The notes: generated by a model from the letters alone, not told the origin. A DNA stretch of 64,000 nucleotides from Dugong dugon (GCA_030035585.1 CM057480.1:4705001-4769000), one strand, 5' to 3'; shown: positions 1 to 11,759, counted from the first letter of the stretch. Made by a program: numbers and translations.

Positions 1-362
1 CAGTTTGTAGCCAATCTGTGAAAAGGCAAAGCTTTCAGTGGTTTTTCCCATTTGTACTGTTAATATACAGATGACTCTACAGCATTCCTTGTTCTCGGAC
101 AGACACGGCTCTAGCAGCATGCTTGTCCGTTTTCCCACTTTCGCTTAGTCTGTAATATTCCTGGGACTCGGACAGACATGTTTCTAGCAGCTTGCCTGTC
201 CGTTTTCCCACTTTTGCTTAGTCTCTAATTTTCCTTGGACTCAGACAGACATGGCTCTGGCAGCTTGCTTGTCTGTTCCCTACTTTTGCCTCTTTGAACA
301 TATGCCAAATAAAACCTTCCTTTTTGCTTTACTAAACTTTGTGATATTTTTACCCTACAACA
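1..362 (+). mobile_element. 3' part of an endogenous retrovirus-type LTR, cut by the window edge
   Basis: The stretch has an AATAAA polyadenylation signal at 308-313, then a T-rich tract and a terminus ending in CA at about 362. The upstream part is an imperfect tandem array, as often seen in the U3 enhancer region of LTRs. The 5' end lies outside the window, so neither a TG start nor a target-site duplication can be tested. No internal retroviral sequence follows. A solitary LTR is the likeliest reading; the family is not identified. Confidence 0.55.
94..290 (+). repeat. Three tandem copies of a 73-bp unit
   Basis: Units begin at 94, 167 and 240 with the shared word CTC(G/A)GACAGACA. The spacing is exactly 73 bp each time. 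By hand, units 1 and 2 match at 64 of 73 positions. The third unit fades after about 50 bp. The array lies upstream of the poly-A signal of the LTR-like element. Confidence 0.85.
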
Positions 363-879
363 ATGGCTAAGATTAAATATCCTGCCCATGTGATGGGATA
401 AGACATAGATTTAAACTGAAATTGTTTTAAAGAAACAAAGACATCAAATTTCTCCTGTAACTGAGTTTTTTGCTGAAAGTTCATACGTGCCACTGAGAGG
501 GTATACTATTTACTGTGGCTTCATTTTTCATTTGTTTGGTTTTTTTTAATTAGCAATGGACAGTTGCCACTGATTGCACTTAGCAGGTCTACGGTAATAA
601 TAATTATAGTAGCTGATGAATCCTTACATAGAGCTTTGCAAAGCAAAAACATACTCGCTTTCACAGACCATTTGTTCCTCATAATAGCTTTGTCAGAAAA
701 TGAGGGATTATTATCGAGAACTTCTATCAGGAGAACAAGATTCAGAGTAGTTCGTATAACTTGCAAATGTTACCCCATCTAGTTGATGCCAGAAAAGCAA
801 CAGAAAGTCAAGGTTTCGTGACCCCCATCTTGCCTTGAAGATACAGGCACACCAGTCTCCTGAGATGACTCTGAACATA
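363..879. other. No recognisable feature
   Basis: AT-rich sequence. Short frames on both strands around 520-900 look like chance. I see no splice-bounded exon or clear repeat. Confidence 0.5.
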
Positions 880-1049
880 ACCAAACCAAAAACCAAACCC
901 ACTGCCGTCGAGTCAATTCCAGCTCATAGCGACCCTATAGGACAGAGTAGAACTGCCCCATAGGGTTTCCAAGCAGCGCCTGGCGGATTTGAACTGCCAA
1001 CCTTTTGGTTAGCAGCCAAGCTCTTAGCCACTACGCCACTAGGTCTTCC
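880..1049 (-). mobile_element. AfroSINE, near full length, reverse orientation
   Basis: The tail complement (AACCAAACCCACTGCCGTCG) comes first, then the conserved body (ACAGAGTAGAACTGCCCCAT), then the tRNA-related B-box region and the head complement near 1049. The word TCTGAACA at about 870-877 recurs at about 1052-1059, which suits a target-site duplication. AfroSINEs are non-autonomous elements thought to be moved by RTE LINEs, whose 3' tail they share. Confidence 0.93.
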
Positions 1050-1216
1050 ATTCTGAACACAGAGGCAGACAATGTAGAGTCAGAGAGCCATTTCTTCTTT
1101 AGCTGGTTTATGTCTAGCTTTCTGTCTCACTTACCTTGTGAACCAAACTAGGGATGGGATTCCAGGGGCCCACGCAGCCAAGAGATACAGAAATAACCTG
1201 AGAGCAAAGTGTAAGA

Positions 1217-1370
1217 GAAGCCCCGGTGGTGCAGTGGTTGAGAGCTCAGGCTTCTAACTAAAAGGTCAGCAGCTCGAATCCACCAGCTGCTCCTTGGAAA
1301 CCCTATGGGGCAGTTCTACTCTGTCCTATAGGGTTGCTATGAGTCAGGATCAACTTGATGGCAATGGGTG
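1217..1370 (+). mobile_element. AfroSINE, short type
   Basis: Starts with the tRNA-like head (CCCCGGTGGTGCAGTGGTTG), has the B-box-like segment CAGCTCGAATCC, then the conserved body. The 3' part fades into TGGCAATGGGTGTAAAG. Its tail is degenerate, so it is probably old. Confidence 0.93.
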
Positions 1371-1479
1371 TAAAGTGTACTGGGTGTAAAGGGTACGAAG
1401 GCAAGTGTACGAAACTGATGGGTCGAATGAAGCATCCATCTAAACAGGTTGTGCAGAGAGGTAATGTTATGTAGATTGG

Positions 1480-1610
1480 TGCATGGAATGACCTGATCCT
1501 CACAACTTTTCCAAGATTCAGTTTCCTCATCTGGAACATGATGCTAATAATAACCCATCCTATAACATTTCTCTGCAGAGACAAGAGAAAATGGATGTAA
1601 ACTACATAAC
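1480..1610 (+). repeat. MIR fragment
   Basis: The order 'tcagtttcctcatctggaac', 'aataataaccc', 'cctataacatttctctgcag' follows the core of the mammalian-wide MIR SINE. The copy is diverged and partial, and its ends are approximate. Confidence 0.55.
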
Positions 1611-3084
1611 ACAAAATTGTAGACTGTAATATACTTTACAAACGAGAGTTAATAATTATTCCCTGTCTGTTCATATAGAGAATTTCAGAAAGAATACGAA
1701 CACTTTAGGTAGGGCAAGCATAACCTGAAGGGGAGAAAGCATCAAAATGCTAATCCTCAAGTTGAAATTTTTAGAGCTGTGCATTTGCATACCGCCCGGA
1801 ATCTTTTCGAAAGTAGTGAGAATGTGTTTAGTTACTTTTAAAACCCACATATTGAGTTGTTATTAATTTATTATAGATGAGGCAATGTTTTCCTTTTAAA
1901 AAGTCCTCTTCCCCATTGTGCCAAAGGTACCAGTAGAAAATTTAGAGTGTTTTATATTCCACAGAACATGCATTGCAGCATCAATAATAAATAGCATTTT
2001 CCACAGTATAGAGTGTGAGCCACTCGCTCGGAGAGCAGAGTCACTCACTCTAGGTGAGCTAAAAATACCTCAGTGACAAGTTTCAGGAAAGAAAGTAAAA
2101 GAAGAAACTTCCGTGTTCATCAGCCAAGGGTAAAACTTTGTCTGAATGGTCCATAGTGCCCTTATTATCTCTTCTCAGTAACACTGAGCAGTAAAACCCC
2201 AACATGCTCTGTTGCACTTTGGGATAAGCCCCTTCTCCGATGCAGTACATCTTTCATTTTCATCCCAGAATGATTTTCCCACGCCAAGCACTTCCACTCA
2301 TCTCTCAAGAAGAATCTTGAACAGTCCAGGCAACATAAGACACAAAAGTTTGTTAATAAGATGAAATGCTTGTTGGATGAAGAAATATATGGGATTTTTA
2401 AAAACCTTGGTGAGTTACTGCATATGGATGACATCTCTACAATCAGTGTGCTGAGTGTCTGCTCCCACAAGGGTTTGCCTGAGCACAGAAACGAGCTAAG
2501 TGGATTAGTCACAATGGCAGCCTTCCATAACAGTTTGCCTTTCCACAACACTAAGCAAAGGAAACGGAAATTGATAGCAGAGTATGGGGTATTGAATCAT
2601 GAAGCGAAAGGAGTCCTGATTCATAGACAAATCAGGAAAAAAAAAATTGTAAGCATAAGAGTTCTAAGGTGGGATGGATACAGAATTACAACTTCTTCGT
2701 TGCCATTTGTGAACCCTACGTGGTATTAATCACTTAGAATTAGGTTGTCGAAATAAACTATATTCTGCTTATTTTTAATCTGAATTTGAAGGGCTAGCAT
2801 ATGAGGTTTTGATAGTGGCGAAGGCGAAAATGTATCTTTGGGACAACAAAAAACGTTTAAGTGCTTCAAATCCCATAATCATCAAATCATGCACGAAAAT
2901 CTACTGATGGCTGCATGGCCACTGGAAGGGACAGACAGAGTCAACCCAACTAGCTCCCTCAGATAATGCTTTAAATATTAGAACAAAGGAAAGAGAAATA
3001 AATTCATGGGACTGTAACAAGAAGAAAGAATTAGTGCTCTCATGATTTATCTATTGGGGAGACGTTTGGCTGTGGTGGGAGTAA
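1611..3084. other. No recognisable feature; one 122-codon open frame
   Basis: The plus frame at 2361-2729 is the longest open stretch and overlaps a 128-codon minus frame at 2165-2551. Neither shows a domain, signal peptide or low-complexity pattern that I recognise. Two long frames overlapping on opposite strands are more easily explained as chance than as a gene. Confidence 0.4.
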
Positions 3085-3245
3085 GTTAGCACCTCAAACA
3101 TTGGGGTTCCAGTCTTGCCTCAGCAACTCATTTAATGGGGACCTTTGGACAAGTCTCTTTCTTTAAATGAACTTCAGTTTCCACCTCTGTAAATTGGAGA
3201 TGACAATAAACGTACTGCTCACCCAGGAGTGTTACTGAAAACACC
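3085..3245 (+). repeat. MIR
   Basis: Reads through the MIR order: 'ccagtcttgcctcagcaact', 'ggacaagtctctttctttaa', 'cttcagtttccacctctgta', 'aattggagatgacaataa'. This is the typical diverged tRNA-derived mammalian-wide SINE core. Confidence 0.8.
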
Positions 3246-3815
3246 ACCTCAGAAACTACGTAGGAAATGTGCTTGTAAATTGTGATACACACACACAAAC
3301 ACAACATATGCGTGTGTGTGCACCTGAAATTCAATATGAGTTATTATTATTTCCAAAGTAAACATGAATTATTTAATTCAACCCATTTATTGTGAAATTT
3401 CCAAGAATTAGATAAGAGGGCTTAATCTGTGCGCTAAGCTCTTGCTCTGGGAGAGACAAAGACATTCAAAGCAAGTTAACTTCCCCTTAGCTCGAATTGT
3501 TGAAAATTACACATGGACAACTAAATACAGTTTTTGGCTTGTTGAAAAATGAGATCGCCATCCATCTATTGATACCACATACAGAGTTTTGTTTGCTTGC
3601 TTGGGTTTTTGCTTGTTTGTTTGTTGTTAAAGGGGAAAATTCTGGATGTTGGAGAGGAGAAATATGTATGTTGTCAAATAGCCCTGCCCAAAGGAAGTAT
3701 GTTTATAATTAGGTTTAAAATGTTTCACTATGACGAATACAAAACCAAATACTACCTGTCTTCATCAGTGTATAACTCCTGTATTTCCTCTATAAAATTA
3801 TTTTGTCATGTTAGG

Positions 3816-3816
<1 letters not shown>

Positions 3817-3882
<66 letters not shown>

Positions 3883-3900
3883 CGTGCGTGCATGTACATG
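3817..3900. repeat. (TG)28 microsatellite grading into CG/TG/CA alternation
   Basis: An uninterrupted TG run spans 3817-3872. It continues as CGCGCGCG, TGCGTGCG and TGCATGTACATG to about 3900. The whole 84 bp alternates purine and pyrimidine. Poly-Cys/Val frames across it are artefacts of the repeat. Confidence 0.97.
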
Positions 3901-4613
3901 CTTGCTTACATGCGTTTGAACCTGAATCCAGTGGGTTTATTTATTCATCAAACAGTTCATTTATTTGTTGTCCAAAATACATATCTGATTTTCCCCTCTA
4001 AACTTGCTTTTCCTAACTGTTCCCCTTTCTTTCACCTGCTAAGGCTAAAAATGAGGTATTATCTTTACTCCTCTTGCTCTCTAACGTATCCATCAATGAA
4101 TCTTGTTTATTCTGTGCACAAATAGTTCCAGAAATAAGCCCCTTCTGGCCTGGAGACATTGGAGGGACTTGTTTCCAGCACAAAGATTCTACAGGGAGAC
4201 TGGTATTAGGGGCCTGCACATAAATTACTAAGAGGAAAATATGTAGAGAAGTGAAAACTATATTCATTTCCAATAGCTTTTTTTAAATCCTAGCATACAG
4301 TAGGAATGGCTTTATCAGGGATTGTTTCCGAAACAATATTAGCATATGCATAGTAACATTTTATAGTTTTTTGCCTCTAACATAACACATCCTCGTGGGT
4401 CAAGTAACAATATTTTGTTGGCATATGTGGAATTCCGAGAGACAACACTGTGTCCAAGTTAGATTCCAAATTCTGGGTTTCTGATCCTCACAGTCGGAAC
4501 AATCTCAGATTCCTCATGAGTGAAATAGGGATCACATCCCCAGGGTTACCCATCTCACAGAGCCATGGCCATATGACTTTATACTGTTTATACAGATGGA
4601 TACCAAACCGGCT
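3901..4613. other. No recognisable feature
   Basis: Non-repetitive AT-rich sequence between the dinucleotide tract and two AfroSINE copies. No supported gene. Confidence 0.45.
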
Positions 4614-4662
4614 GTTGGGTTGCTATGAGTCAGAATAGACTCCACAGCAACAGGCTTTTTTA
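4614..4662 (+). mobile_element. AfroSINE 3'-end fragment
   Basis: Only the 3' tail is present: GGGTTGCTATGAGTCAGAAT followed by AGACTCCACAGCAACAGGC and a T run. It lies about 10 bp upstream of a longer copy in the same orientation. It is either a severely 5'-truncated insertion or the tail of an older disrupted copy. Confidence 0.85.
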
Positions 4663-4672
4663 TGGATGGTTA

Positions 4673-4885
4673 GGGAGCCCGGGTAGCATAGTGGATAAGC
4701 ACTAGGCTGCTAACCAGAAGGTCTGTGGTTTGCACCCACCAGCCTCTCAGTAAGAGAAAGATGTGGCAGTCTGCTTCTGTAAAAATTATAGCCTTGGATA
4801 CCCTATGGGGCAGTTCTACTCTGTCCTACAGGGTCACGATGAGTCAGAATCCACTTGCTGGCAATGCATTTGGGTTTTTTTGGTT
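4673..4885 (+). mobile_element. AfroSINE, long type
   Basis: The head (GGGAGCCCGGGTAGCATAGT) and B-box-like segment are followed by the extra middle module AGAGAAAGATGTGGCAGTCT that marks the longer subtype. The conserved body and tail end near the T run at about 4870-4885. Confidence 0.93.
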
Positions 4886-6204
4886 GTAGAGTCATTTGAG
4901 GCATAATAAGCACCCTATAACTTTAGCTGTTAACTTCACTGGAGAAATGTTGCAGTTTCAAACATTGCTTTCTATCTGTAATAGCTTTGAGACAAAACAG
5001 TAAGAGCGTATCTCTCCAAACAGCTTGAATCCCACAGCACTAGACCGTACTTACTTCCCCAGAGGTGAACAATTATTCTTAAGAGTAATTTGATGTAGTG
5101 GGGGGTATATTCCAATCAACTGAGGACAGAGTGAAATAGAAAATACTGGACCCAGGAGGTGCTGGGCAATGAATGCCTAGTATCTGTGTCTGAGTGGAAA
5201 AGTATTAATGCTGACCACGAAAACCATATTCACATTGTTTATTTTAAAAACATGACTGATAGGACTGTTAATAAGGGCTGAATAAAAGCAATCCTTTTGG
5301 ATGTTTATTTTTACTCTCTCCATAAATTCACACAGCCACACAGAAATCTCTGAGCCTTCTCATTATATACACAACTCTTGAACTATTTTACTTAAAGCAC
5401 CCAGAGAAAACGAGGGCAGAGGAAGCCAGCCAGCCTCTTTCTTTCTTATTGAAAGGTAATTTGTCGATTGTCAAATTGGTAAAGTGTGTGCCTGAAATAT
5501 CACATTTCCACAAAGCATAGGTCTCAGGGAACTGTGATTAGCTATGCCTCTCCACAGATTTCAAAAAAGAAGTAGCTTGGTTTTTCCTTTTAATCTTGAA
5601 TTCTAGGAAATTTGGCAATTATGTGAAAGAACTTGGTTTTGAAGTCCAATTAGTATTTATCTCCAGTTGAAATATACTCTTCTATTGTAAATTCCACAAT
5701 AATTCATATATCTGGTGGTAAACACAGCTAGAGCCATGAGTTTGAAGGCACAGAAACGCAGCTAAGCAGCTCAAATCAAGATAATGTTCAAGCAAAATTA
5801 GGTCGGGATCTCCATAAGATTGTTTGAACTGCTAGGAAATAAAATAATGTTCCTGCAAGGAGATCCTTTGTAATTAGGGAGTCAGTCATCAACTTTTGAG
5901 AGACTGATAGGGAAATATTCTGTTCTAAAAGGGACAATGACTCTGCTTTTTAAAACAGAAATCTGATTTTGCCCTTCTTCTTAAAATCCGTCAGTGACAT
6001 GCATTGCCTACAGAATCTAGTCTTTTGTCTTAGATTAGCACCCAAGTGTCTTCACAAACTCCCCTTCCTGGTTCTTCCAGAGCCTCCAGAACAAGGAAGT
6101 AAGCATTTCCTACATTTACCACTATGAAGTTACTTCACCTATGTTTCCATGTTCTCTCTGATCTGTAACTTTGACATGCTGACTCCCTTTCCTGAAAGAT
6201 AACA
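4886..6204. other. No recognisable feature
   Basis: AT-rich sequence without a repeat, RNA gene or coding exon that I can name. Confidence 0.45.
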
Positions 6205-6417
6205 AATAAAATCAAACCAGTCGCTGCCCAGTTGATTCCGACTCATGGAGACCCCATGTGTTATAGAGTAGAACTCCTCCATAGGGTTTTCATGGCTGTG
6301 ACCTTTCAGAAGCAGATCACCAGGCCTTTCTTCTGAGAAGCTTCTGGGTGGATTTGAACCACCAACCTTTTCATTAGTGGCTGAGTACTTATCTATTTGC
6401 TCCACTCAGGGACTCCT
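6205..6417 (-). mobile_element. AfroSINE, alternative subtype, reverse orientation
   Basis: Reads 'aaaccagtcgctgcccagtt', 'agagtagaactcctccatag', 'ttttcatggctgtgaccttt', 'ggtggatttgaaccaccaac'. The middle segment with CAGAAGCAGATCACCAGGCC marks a subtype different from the short copies. The head complement ends 'ctcagggactcctg'. The minus frame here only reflects the SINE. Confidence 0.92.
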
Positions 6418-7727
6418 GACCAGCAAACATCATCACCGTACATGTTTTTACCTGATTAAATCCTATATATGCTCAGATACTGAGTCCAACCATTACTGTC
6501 TCTAGCAATTCTTCCCTAACCTCCACCCTCTAACCAGATCTAACAGATTTGGTGGGATCTGGCAGGACCTTATACCTACTTTTAATAGGGCACGTGGAGT
6601 GAATGGTAAATGTTCCTTTATCTGCCTTTACTATAAACTCCTCTCCTTCAGACAAACCACTGTTTCTAATTTTATTTGTATTTTCACTTAAAAATGCTTG
6701 ATTTATAGTAAGCACTCAAAATAGTTTTTTTCCCACTTGATGAGAGAGCACTTTTTGAATCATAAAAATGGCTTTGTATATGACACCCATATTGCTTTTT
6801 AGAGGCATTTCTCCTTGCTAGAGACAGAGAAATGTTTTAATTATGGTTTCCCCCTTCAATGATTTTCATAATCAAGCATCTGGGTATAATTTTGTGGAAC
6901 TGCCAATGATACCACTGGACTTACTTAATTGTAACATAATAATTTATCCTACTGAAGGCACCTTACTTTTTGCTGATGTGATAATGATGGTCTATTATGA
7001 CTCCATTAGGGTATTCCTTATGGAGCCAAGACAGGAAACAAATGCTGTAATTTACAGATTAATGTTTTGTTATAAGACAAAAGACTTATTCTTTCTTCCA
7101 AATGCTTCTATGCTATTTGGTATGTGTCATGGAGAATGGGACAATAGGGGAAGACCAAATATCATAGTGAATGCATACAAATGCAGTCACAGCAAAAATG
7201 ACTACACTCAGCAGCTCAACCAGGAGCCATTTCAAATCCAGCTGAGGTTGGCTCCCTTTATTTCTTTGTTTCATGCCCTTTTCTAGGTTACACTTCTTAG
7301 AGCTTCCCATGACCTCTTATCTGACAGGGATACTTACGGAAACAGGGTATGGAACTCGTTTCTCATTGAATTCTTAACAATTCAGTGTGAGAAGAATCCA
7401 GACTTCTTAAAATTAACCCCAGTTTGAAGAAAATAAAAATGTTTCCCACTAGAATAAAGTTAGCTTGCATTTTGAAATATGTAGTGTGTGTGAAGATGGC
7501 CTGGTAAAGGACTTTGATGTACAGTAGCCTCTTAAAAAAACCATCAATTGAACCAGAGTATCATAGTGTATTGTCTATCACAGACAGCTTCAGGAGGAAG
7601 ACCCAGTTCCTTAGCTCACTGAGAATTCACCCAGATATATTCACCTTCATGTCCACACTGTCCCACAAACAGCATTTAGACTTTGATTTTGTTCTTATGT
7701 CTTTAGCTACTGAGAGTATCATTTACC
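6418..7727. other. No recognisable feature; one 147-codon open frame
   Basis: A plus frame at 6843-7286 encodes 147 residues. It shows no domain I recognise and no repeat homology, and lies in AT-rich DNA. I cannot support it as a gene. Confidence 0.4.
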
Positions 7728-7798
7728 TATAGGGTCACTATGAGTCAGAATCGACTCAGGGACAACAGGTTTGGCTTTTTTTTTTTTTTTTTTTTTTT
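7728..7798 (+). mobile_element. AfroSINE 3'-end fragment with poly-T tract
   Basis: Begins inside the conserved body (ATAGGGTCACTATGAGTCAG), runs through the tail ATCGACTCAGGGACAACAGG and ends in about 23 T. The head is missing, as in a 5'-truncated insertion. Confidence 0.9.
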
Positions 7799-8839
7799 AC
7801 TCTCAGTTCAATCTAACCTTAGATTTTATCAACTTTTTTTTTTTTTTTAAAGAATCAAAATGTCTCCATTCCACACTACCATTTCATTTCAGGTGTGTCT
7901 CATTGTGATTTCTATCTTTTGGCTTCTTAGAATTCCTCTGCAGTTTACAGTTCTTTTATGATGAAGATCCACTCAATTTCTGATAACTATAGTAAGACAG
8001 TATTTTTCTTATTTTCTTTTGTCTTAAAAGGTCTTCACCCAGTTGGGAAGAGTACTTCAAAAGCTTCCCTGGAGCTACGTGGCCTCAGAGGCTAGGGGCT
8101 GAAGAGGCCAGATCTTGCCTCACTCTCCCTATCTTTTGGCTCATGGTCAAAGACAAGAATTGGTCATCCCAATTCACTGGTATATGTTTAAGTTGGCCTA
8201 GGTATTTTGAAAGACAAAAGATAACCAAATTCTTTCTCTTTTACTATTGTCTTGGTAAGCAGTTTTGCCTTCTCTTTATCACAGCCTTTTATCTACCCGG
8301 TAAATACCAAATCTCTTCAGCAATTTTGTAAATGAATCCATCAATTCTTGGCTAGCCATTTTTCCCTCTAGGCTTGTCTTATGCCTCCCTTTTCCTATTC
8401 TGGGACTAGTTTTACTTTAAGATAAAATTACCCCTTTTCCTTAAATAAAACACACTTCATATGTCTAGCTTAAATTACTCAGAAAGGTGCTTTTAAGACT
8501 GACATAGTATAGAACATAAAAACCTTCTTCAGAAGGAATTCACTCTCATTCATTCCTGGAAATATTTGGACTATTAAGTTTATATAAATGCTTATTTATC
8601 ACTAAATTGACCAGAATAAAGTTTTTTGAAGGAATATTATAATCTAATTTTAATAATACCATCTGGAGGTAGGAAAATATTCCATTTTCATAACCCTATC
8701 TTCTGCACACTTTAAACAGCAATTCAAAATAATTTGTCTTTTTTGGGGCCTTGTTACACCAATAAAAATAAACAATCCATCCTTTTTCAGTGCACTGTTC
8801 AAACAGAACAATTTATATCAAAGATTATCAGAGTAGCTA
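7799..8839. other. No recognisable feature
   Basis: AT-rich sequence. A second T tract lies at about 7833-7849. I see no coding exon. Confidence 0.4.
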
Positions 8840-10202
8840 CTAAAAGCCCAGATCATAAGACAGGTGCAAGAACCAGTTCTCCTTGGAACACAAAAGAACT
8901 GAGATTTTAGACAGACCAATGAAAAACACCAGCCATGGCCTCCAACCTGATACAACACAGAAACTCAGACACAATGCTCTAGACTGGAGGCGAGCTCTCA
9001 GAACAAAATGAAACAGAAAAATCACATAAACTCACCTGTCTGTGAGGCCAGCTCAAAACCCAGGCTTATACAATACCACATAACACAAACAGACCAGTTT
9101 CTTTAAAATGAATACAGCAATTCCTGGATGAGATCAATTCAGAAAAGCAGGTCCTAGATAAACTCATTAATTTGCCAGAGTCTCAAACTGAGCATTAAGC
9201 AAAAGTTCTCTGAGGACAACACAAATGGGATATTCATTTTCCCAAAGTGATCACTAAGATTTCAAATTACTTTGAGTATATTCAGCTTATAGTGTTTCTG
9301 AACATGAACCCCAAACCAGTGTCCTGGTAGGGGGGAAATCCAGACTCATTTATCAAGGATGTTACGAATAGGTTGAAACTCTTTTTTCCCAGAGTCAAAT
9401 AAAATTCCTAGCAGAGAATCTGCCATAGGATTTGGTCAATACTTTGTTTCAGAGTGCCTTCATTGCATAAGAGTTGTCTTGCAGCTGGTGGGCAGCCTAA
9501 TGCTTTGGCCCATCTCATGTCCCAGCTTATCCTTTCACGGGTGTCTTTCTGTTGGTGGAAAGTACCCTAGAGGCTTTTTGGATGCTTAAACCTGTACCCA
9601 CATATTTTTGTGGCTTAAAAGACTCTGAGATTCCTTCATATCAACCATAGGAAACCTGATTTCATTCTTTTTGAACCTAACTCATTGTGCCAGCTAGAGA
9701 ACTAATCTCTTATTTAGACATTAAATATACTAGTCTTTCCAATTGGAAAGTACACCCAAGTGGCCACTGATTTTCCAAACTGTCATTGCAGAGCTCAAAC
9801 AAAAATCCAAATACAAACAAGGCTTAGACCCATAGTTCTTGGCCATGTAGTGAGCCAGAGTTCCGCTAGGAAAATCAGCTGCTTTCTGAATTTAGTATAT
9901 CCCATACTCAGACAGTCCTAAGCACTACGATTCACCAAATCTCACAATACATATTTGAGCTCGCACTGCAGCAAAACAAACTTTTACTTGCAAGAACCAA
10001 ATCCACGATAAAACCCGAAGAGCTATCAACACAAGGGAGCAGAGCTTGGACTAAAGAAGTTTTTTTACCTTAAATGATTCCTGAGAATTCATGGAGATGG
10101 AGAACCCAAATCAGCTTAGCAGTACCGTGCCCATGTCTGAACAATGCTCCAGGGATGGTGAAAGGTGATGTACTTTTGATATCCCACTTCTGGCAGCAGA
10201 AA
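8840..10202 (-). mobile_element. Probable internal region of an ERV-L-like element, reverse orientation, decayed
   Basis: On the minus strand this region lies just downstream of the LTR at 10203-10664. It starts with an 18-bp segment (10181-10198) matching a tRNA-Leu primer-binding site at about 16 of 18 positions, the type used by ERV-L elements. No continuous gag or pol frame remains and I recognise no domain, so 'internal' rests on position and the primer site. The lower edge is uncertain and there is no second LTR, so the provirus is truncated. It is non-functional as seen. Confidence 0.45.
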
Positions 10203-10664
10203 TGTCAAAGGAGAAAAATTTCGTACTCTGTTAGGAATAAAAGAAAAAGGTTTTATTAAGGAATAGAGTAGCTATAGCTGGGCAGCACTAGGTAAAAATA
10301 CAAAGTGCTCCACAGTTCAAGTGGAGAGAAGGGTCTTTACACATAGAGAACAAAGGAAAGGTAGGAGGTTAATGATTGATTGTAGATAAGATCAACTTCA
10401 GCTTGAAGTCTTCTGAAATGTAAAGTTTGGCCATTTCACTAGGGAGGAGTAAGTCACCGCTTAGATGAGAGGCCCCAGATGGCTCGGTTACATGATCATA
10501 GAATTGTAGTTGGTTATTCATTTTTTCCAGAGCAAATTGTTTACATCTTGCCTAAATGGTTTACATCCTGACCTTTTGTTTCCTGGGAATGCATGACAGC
10601 CTCGTCATTCTTAGTCTGACGTGAGCACCTCCAGTGTAAAGCTTTTCCGTTTACAGTGAGAACA
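10203..10664 (-). mobile_element. ERV-L-like LTR, reverse orientation
   Basis: On the plus strand it starts near TGTCAAAGG (10203) or TGTTAGG (10229) and ends at GAGAACA (10664), so the minus strand reads TGTTCTC...ACA. A minus-strand AATAAA-type signal occurs in the complement of 'ggttttattaagg' near 10250. The adjoining tRNA-Leu-like site supports the call. Which of the two inner edges is correct is open. Confidence 0.55.
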
Positions 10665-10849
10665 ACTGAAAACTTAAATGCTATTTTTTTAAATTTCTTT
10701 AAAAGTTTCTAAATCATGTGGATGCTCATCTTCTGTGTGTATTTAGGAAAACACGTAAAGAGTTTTTAAAATAGTTTGCTTAAATACTTTCTTATTTTAG
10801 GCTGAAATTTTGCCTGATTAATATATCTTTTGTCTTTTTTAATTCTTAA

Positions 10850-11145
10850 CAGATATCTGTTGAGGGCCTTCCATGTGTCAGGCACTGTCCCAGACATTAA
10901 GTACACAGAAGAGTGCAATACACAAAGATCCATGCCCTTAGGGAGCTTATGTTGTAGAAAAAGGCAACTCAGAGTAAATACAACAAATTAATAAATGAAT
11001 TACATAACAGGTTAGAAGATAATTCCTATAGAAAAAAGAAAAAAAATTGAGCAAGATAAGGAGGGCTTGGAGTGTGAGGTGGTGACTGCAATTTAGATAA
11101 GATTAAGAAGTGAATTTGAGAAACCATTTGAAGGCGGTAAGGAGA
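10850..11145 (-). repeat. L2 LINE 3' region, reverse orientation
   Basis: The order 'gttgagggccttccatgtgt', 'caggcactgtcccagaca', 'atgcccttagggagcttatg', 'acaaattaataaatgaatta' matches the reverse complement of the L2 3' region as I know it. An AfroSINE follows directly. Confidence 0.75.
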
Positions 11146-11149
11146 TTGT

Positions 11150-11325
11150 TGTTGTTGTTAGTTGCCTTCGAGTCGATTCTGACTCATGGTGACCCCATGT
11201 GTGCAGAGTAGAACTGCTCCATAGGGCTTTCAAGGCTGTGACCTTATGGAAGCAGAAGGCTTGTCTTCTGAGGCACCTCTGGGTGGGTTTGAACCACCAA
11301 CATTTTGACTAGTAGTCGAGCCAAT
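11150..11325 (-). mobile_element. AfroSINE, alternative subtype with GTT-repeat tail, reverse orientation
   Basis: The tail complement is (GTT)n plus 'agttgccttcgagtcgattc'. The body has 'cagagtagaactgctccata' and 'ggtgggtttgaaccaccaac'. The (GTT)n, i.e. (AAC)n, tail is the RTE-type 3' end. The head end is degraded. Confidence 0.9.
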
Positions 11326-11759
11326 ACAAATCTCACTTGGAAGGTTGGGAAATGCAGATTGTGAAGGGATGATTTAATCATTGTTTTTGGAAAACCAGAT
11401 AACCTTCAATGCTGAAACCACAAAAACAATCACAATTATTAACACCATCATAATATTTATGATTAGAGATAGGACATGGGAAAAACTGAATACAGAAGAA
11501 TACTTTTTAAAATCCTCCTTTGCTAAATGGTAAACTCGGGTGTATTGTAGGAGCAAGTAAACTCAAAGATGAATTAAGGACTCTGTACTGACCTTCCTTA
11601 ATATTATAAAATAATTAAGAACCACATGGGTATTTGGGTATTGTTTAAAATTTATGGTTTGGAAGGATATTTTTGGAAGGCTCCCTCTTTATATAGTCAA
11701 ATAGATCTTTATCCAATCAGGACAGAGTGTACATTAGGCAAAATGCCTATATGCAAATG
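11326..11759. other. No recognisable feature
   Basis: AT-rich unique sequence between an AfroSINE and an L1/HAL1-like relic. Confidence 0.4.

Noticed and set aside
2165-2729. 128-codon minus and 122-codon plus frames
   Set aside because: Mutually overlapping, no domain and no codon pattern that I can defend as coding.
3597-4125. Frames rich in Cys-Val
   Set aside because: They are translations of the TG microsatellite.
6843-7286. 147-codon plus-strand open frame
   Set aside because: No domain, no repeat or protein homology that I recognise, no supporting splice or promoter context. Frames this long arise by chance in 64 kb read in six frames.
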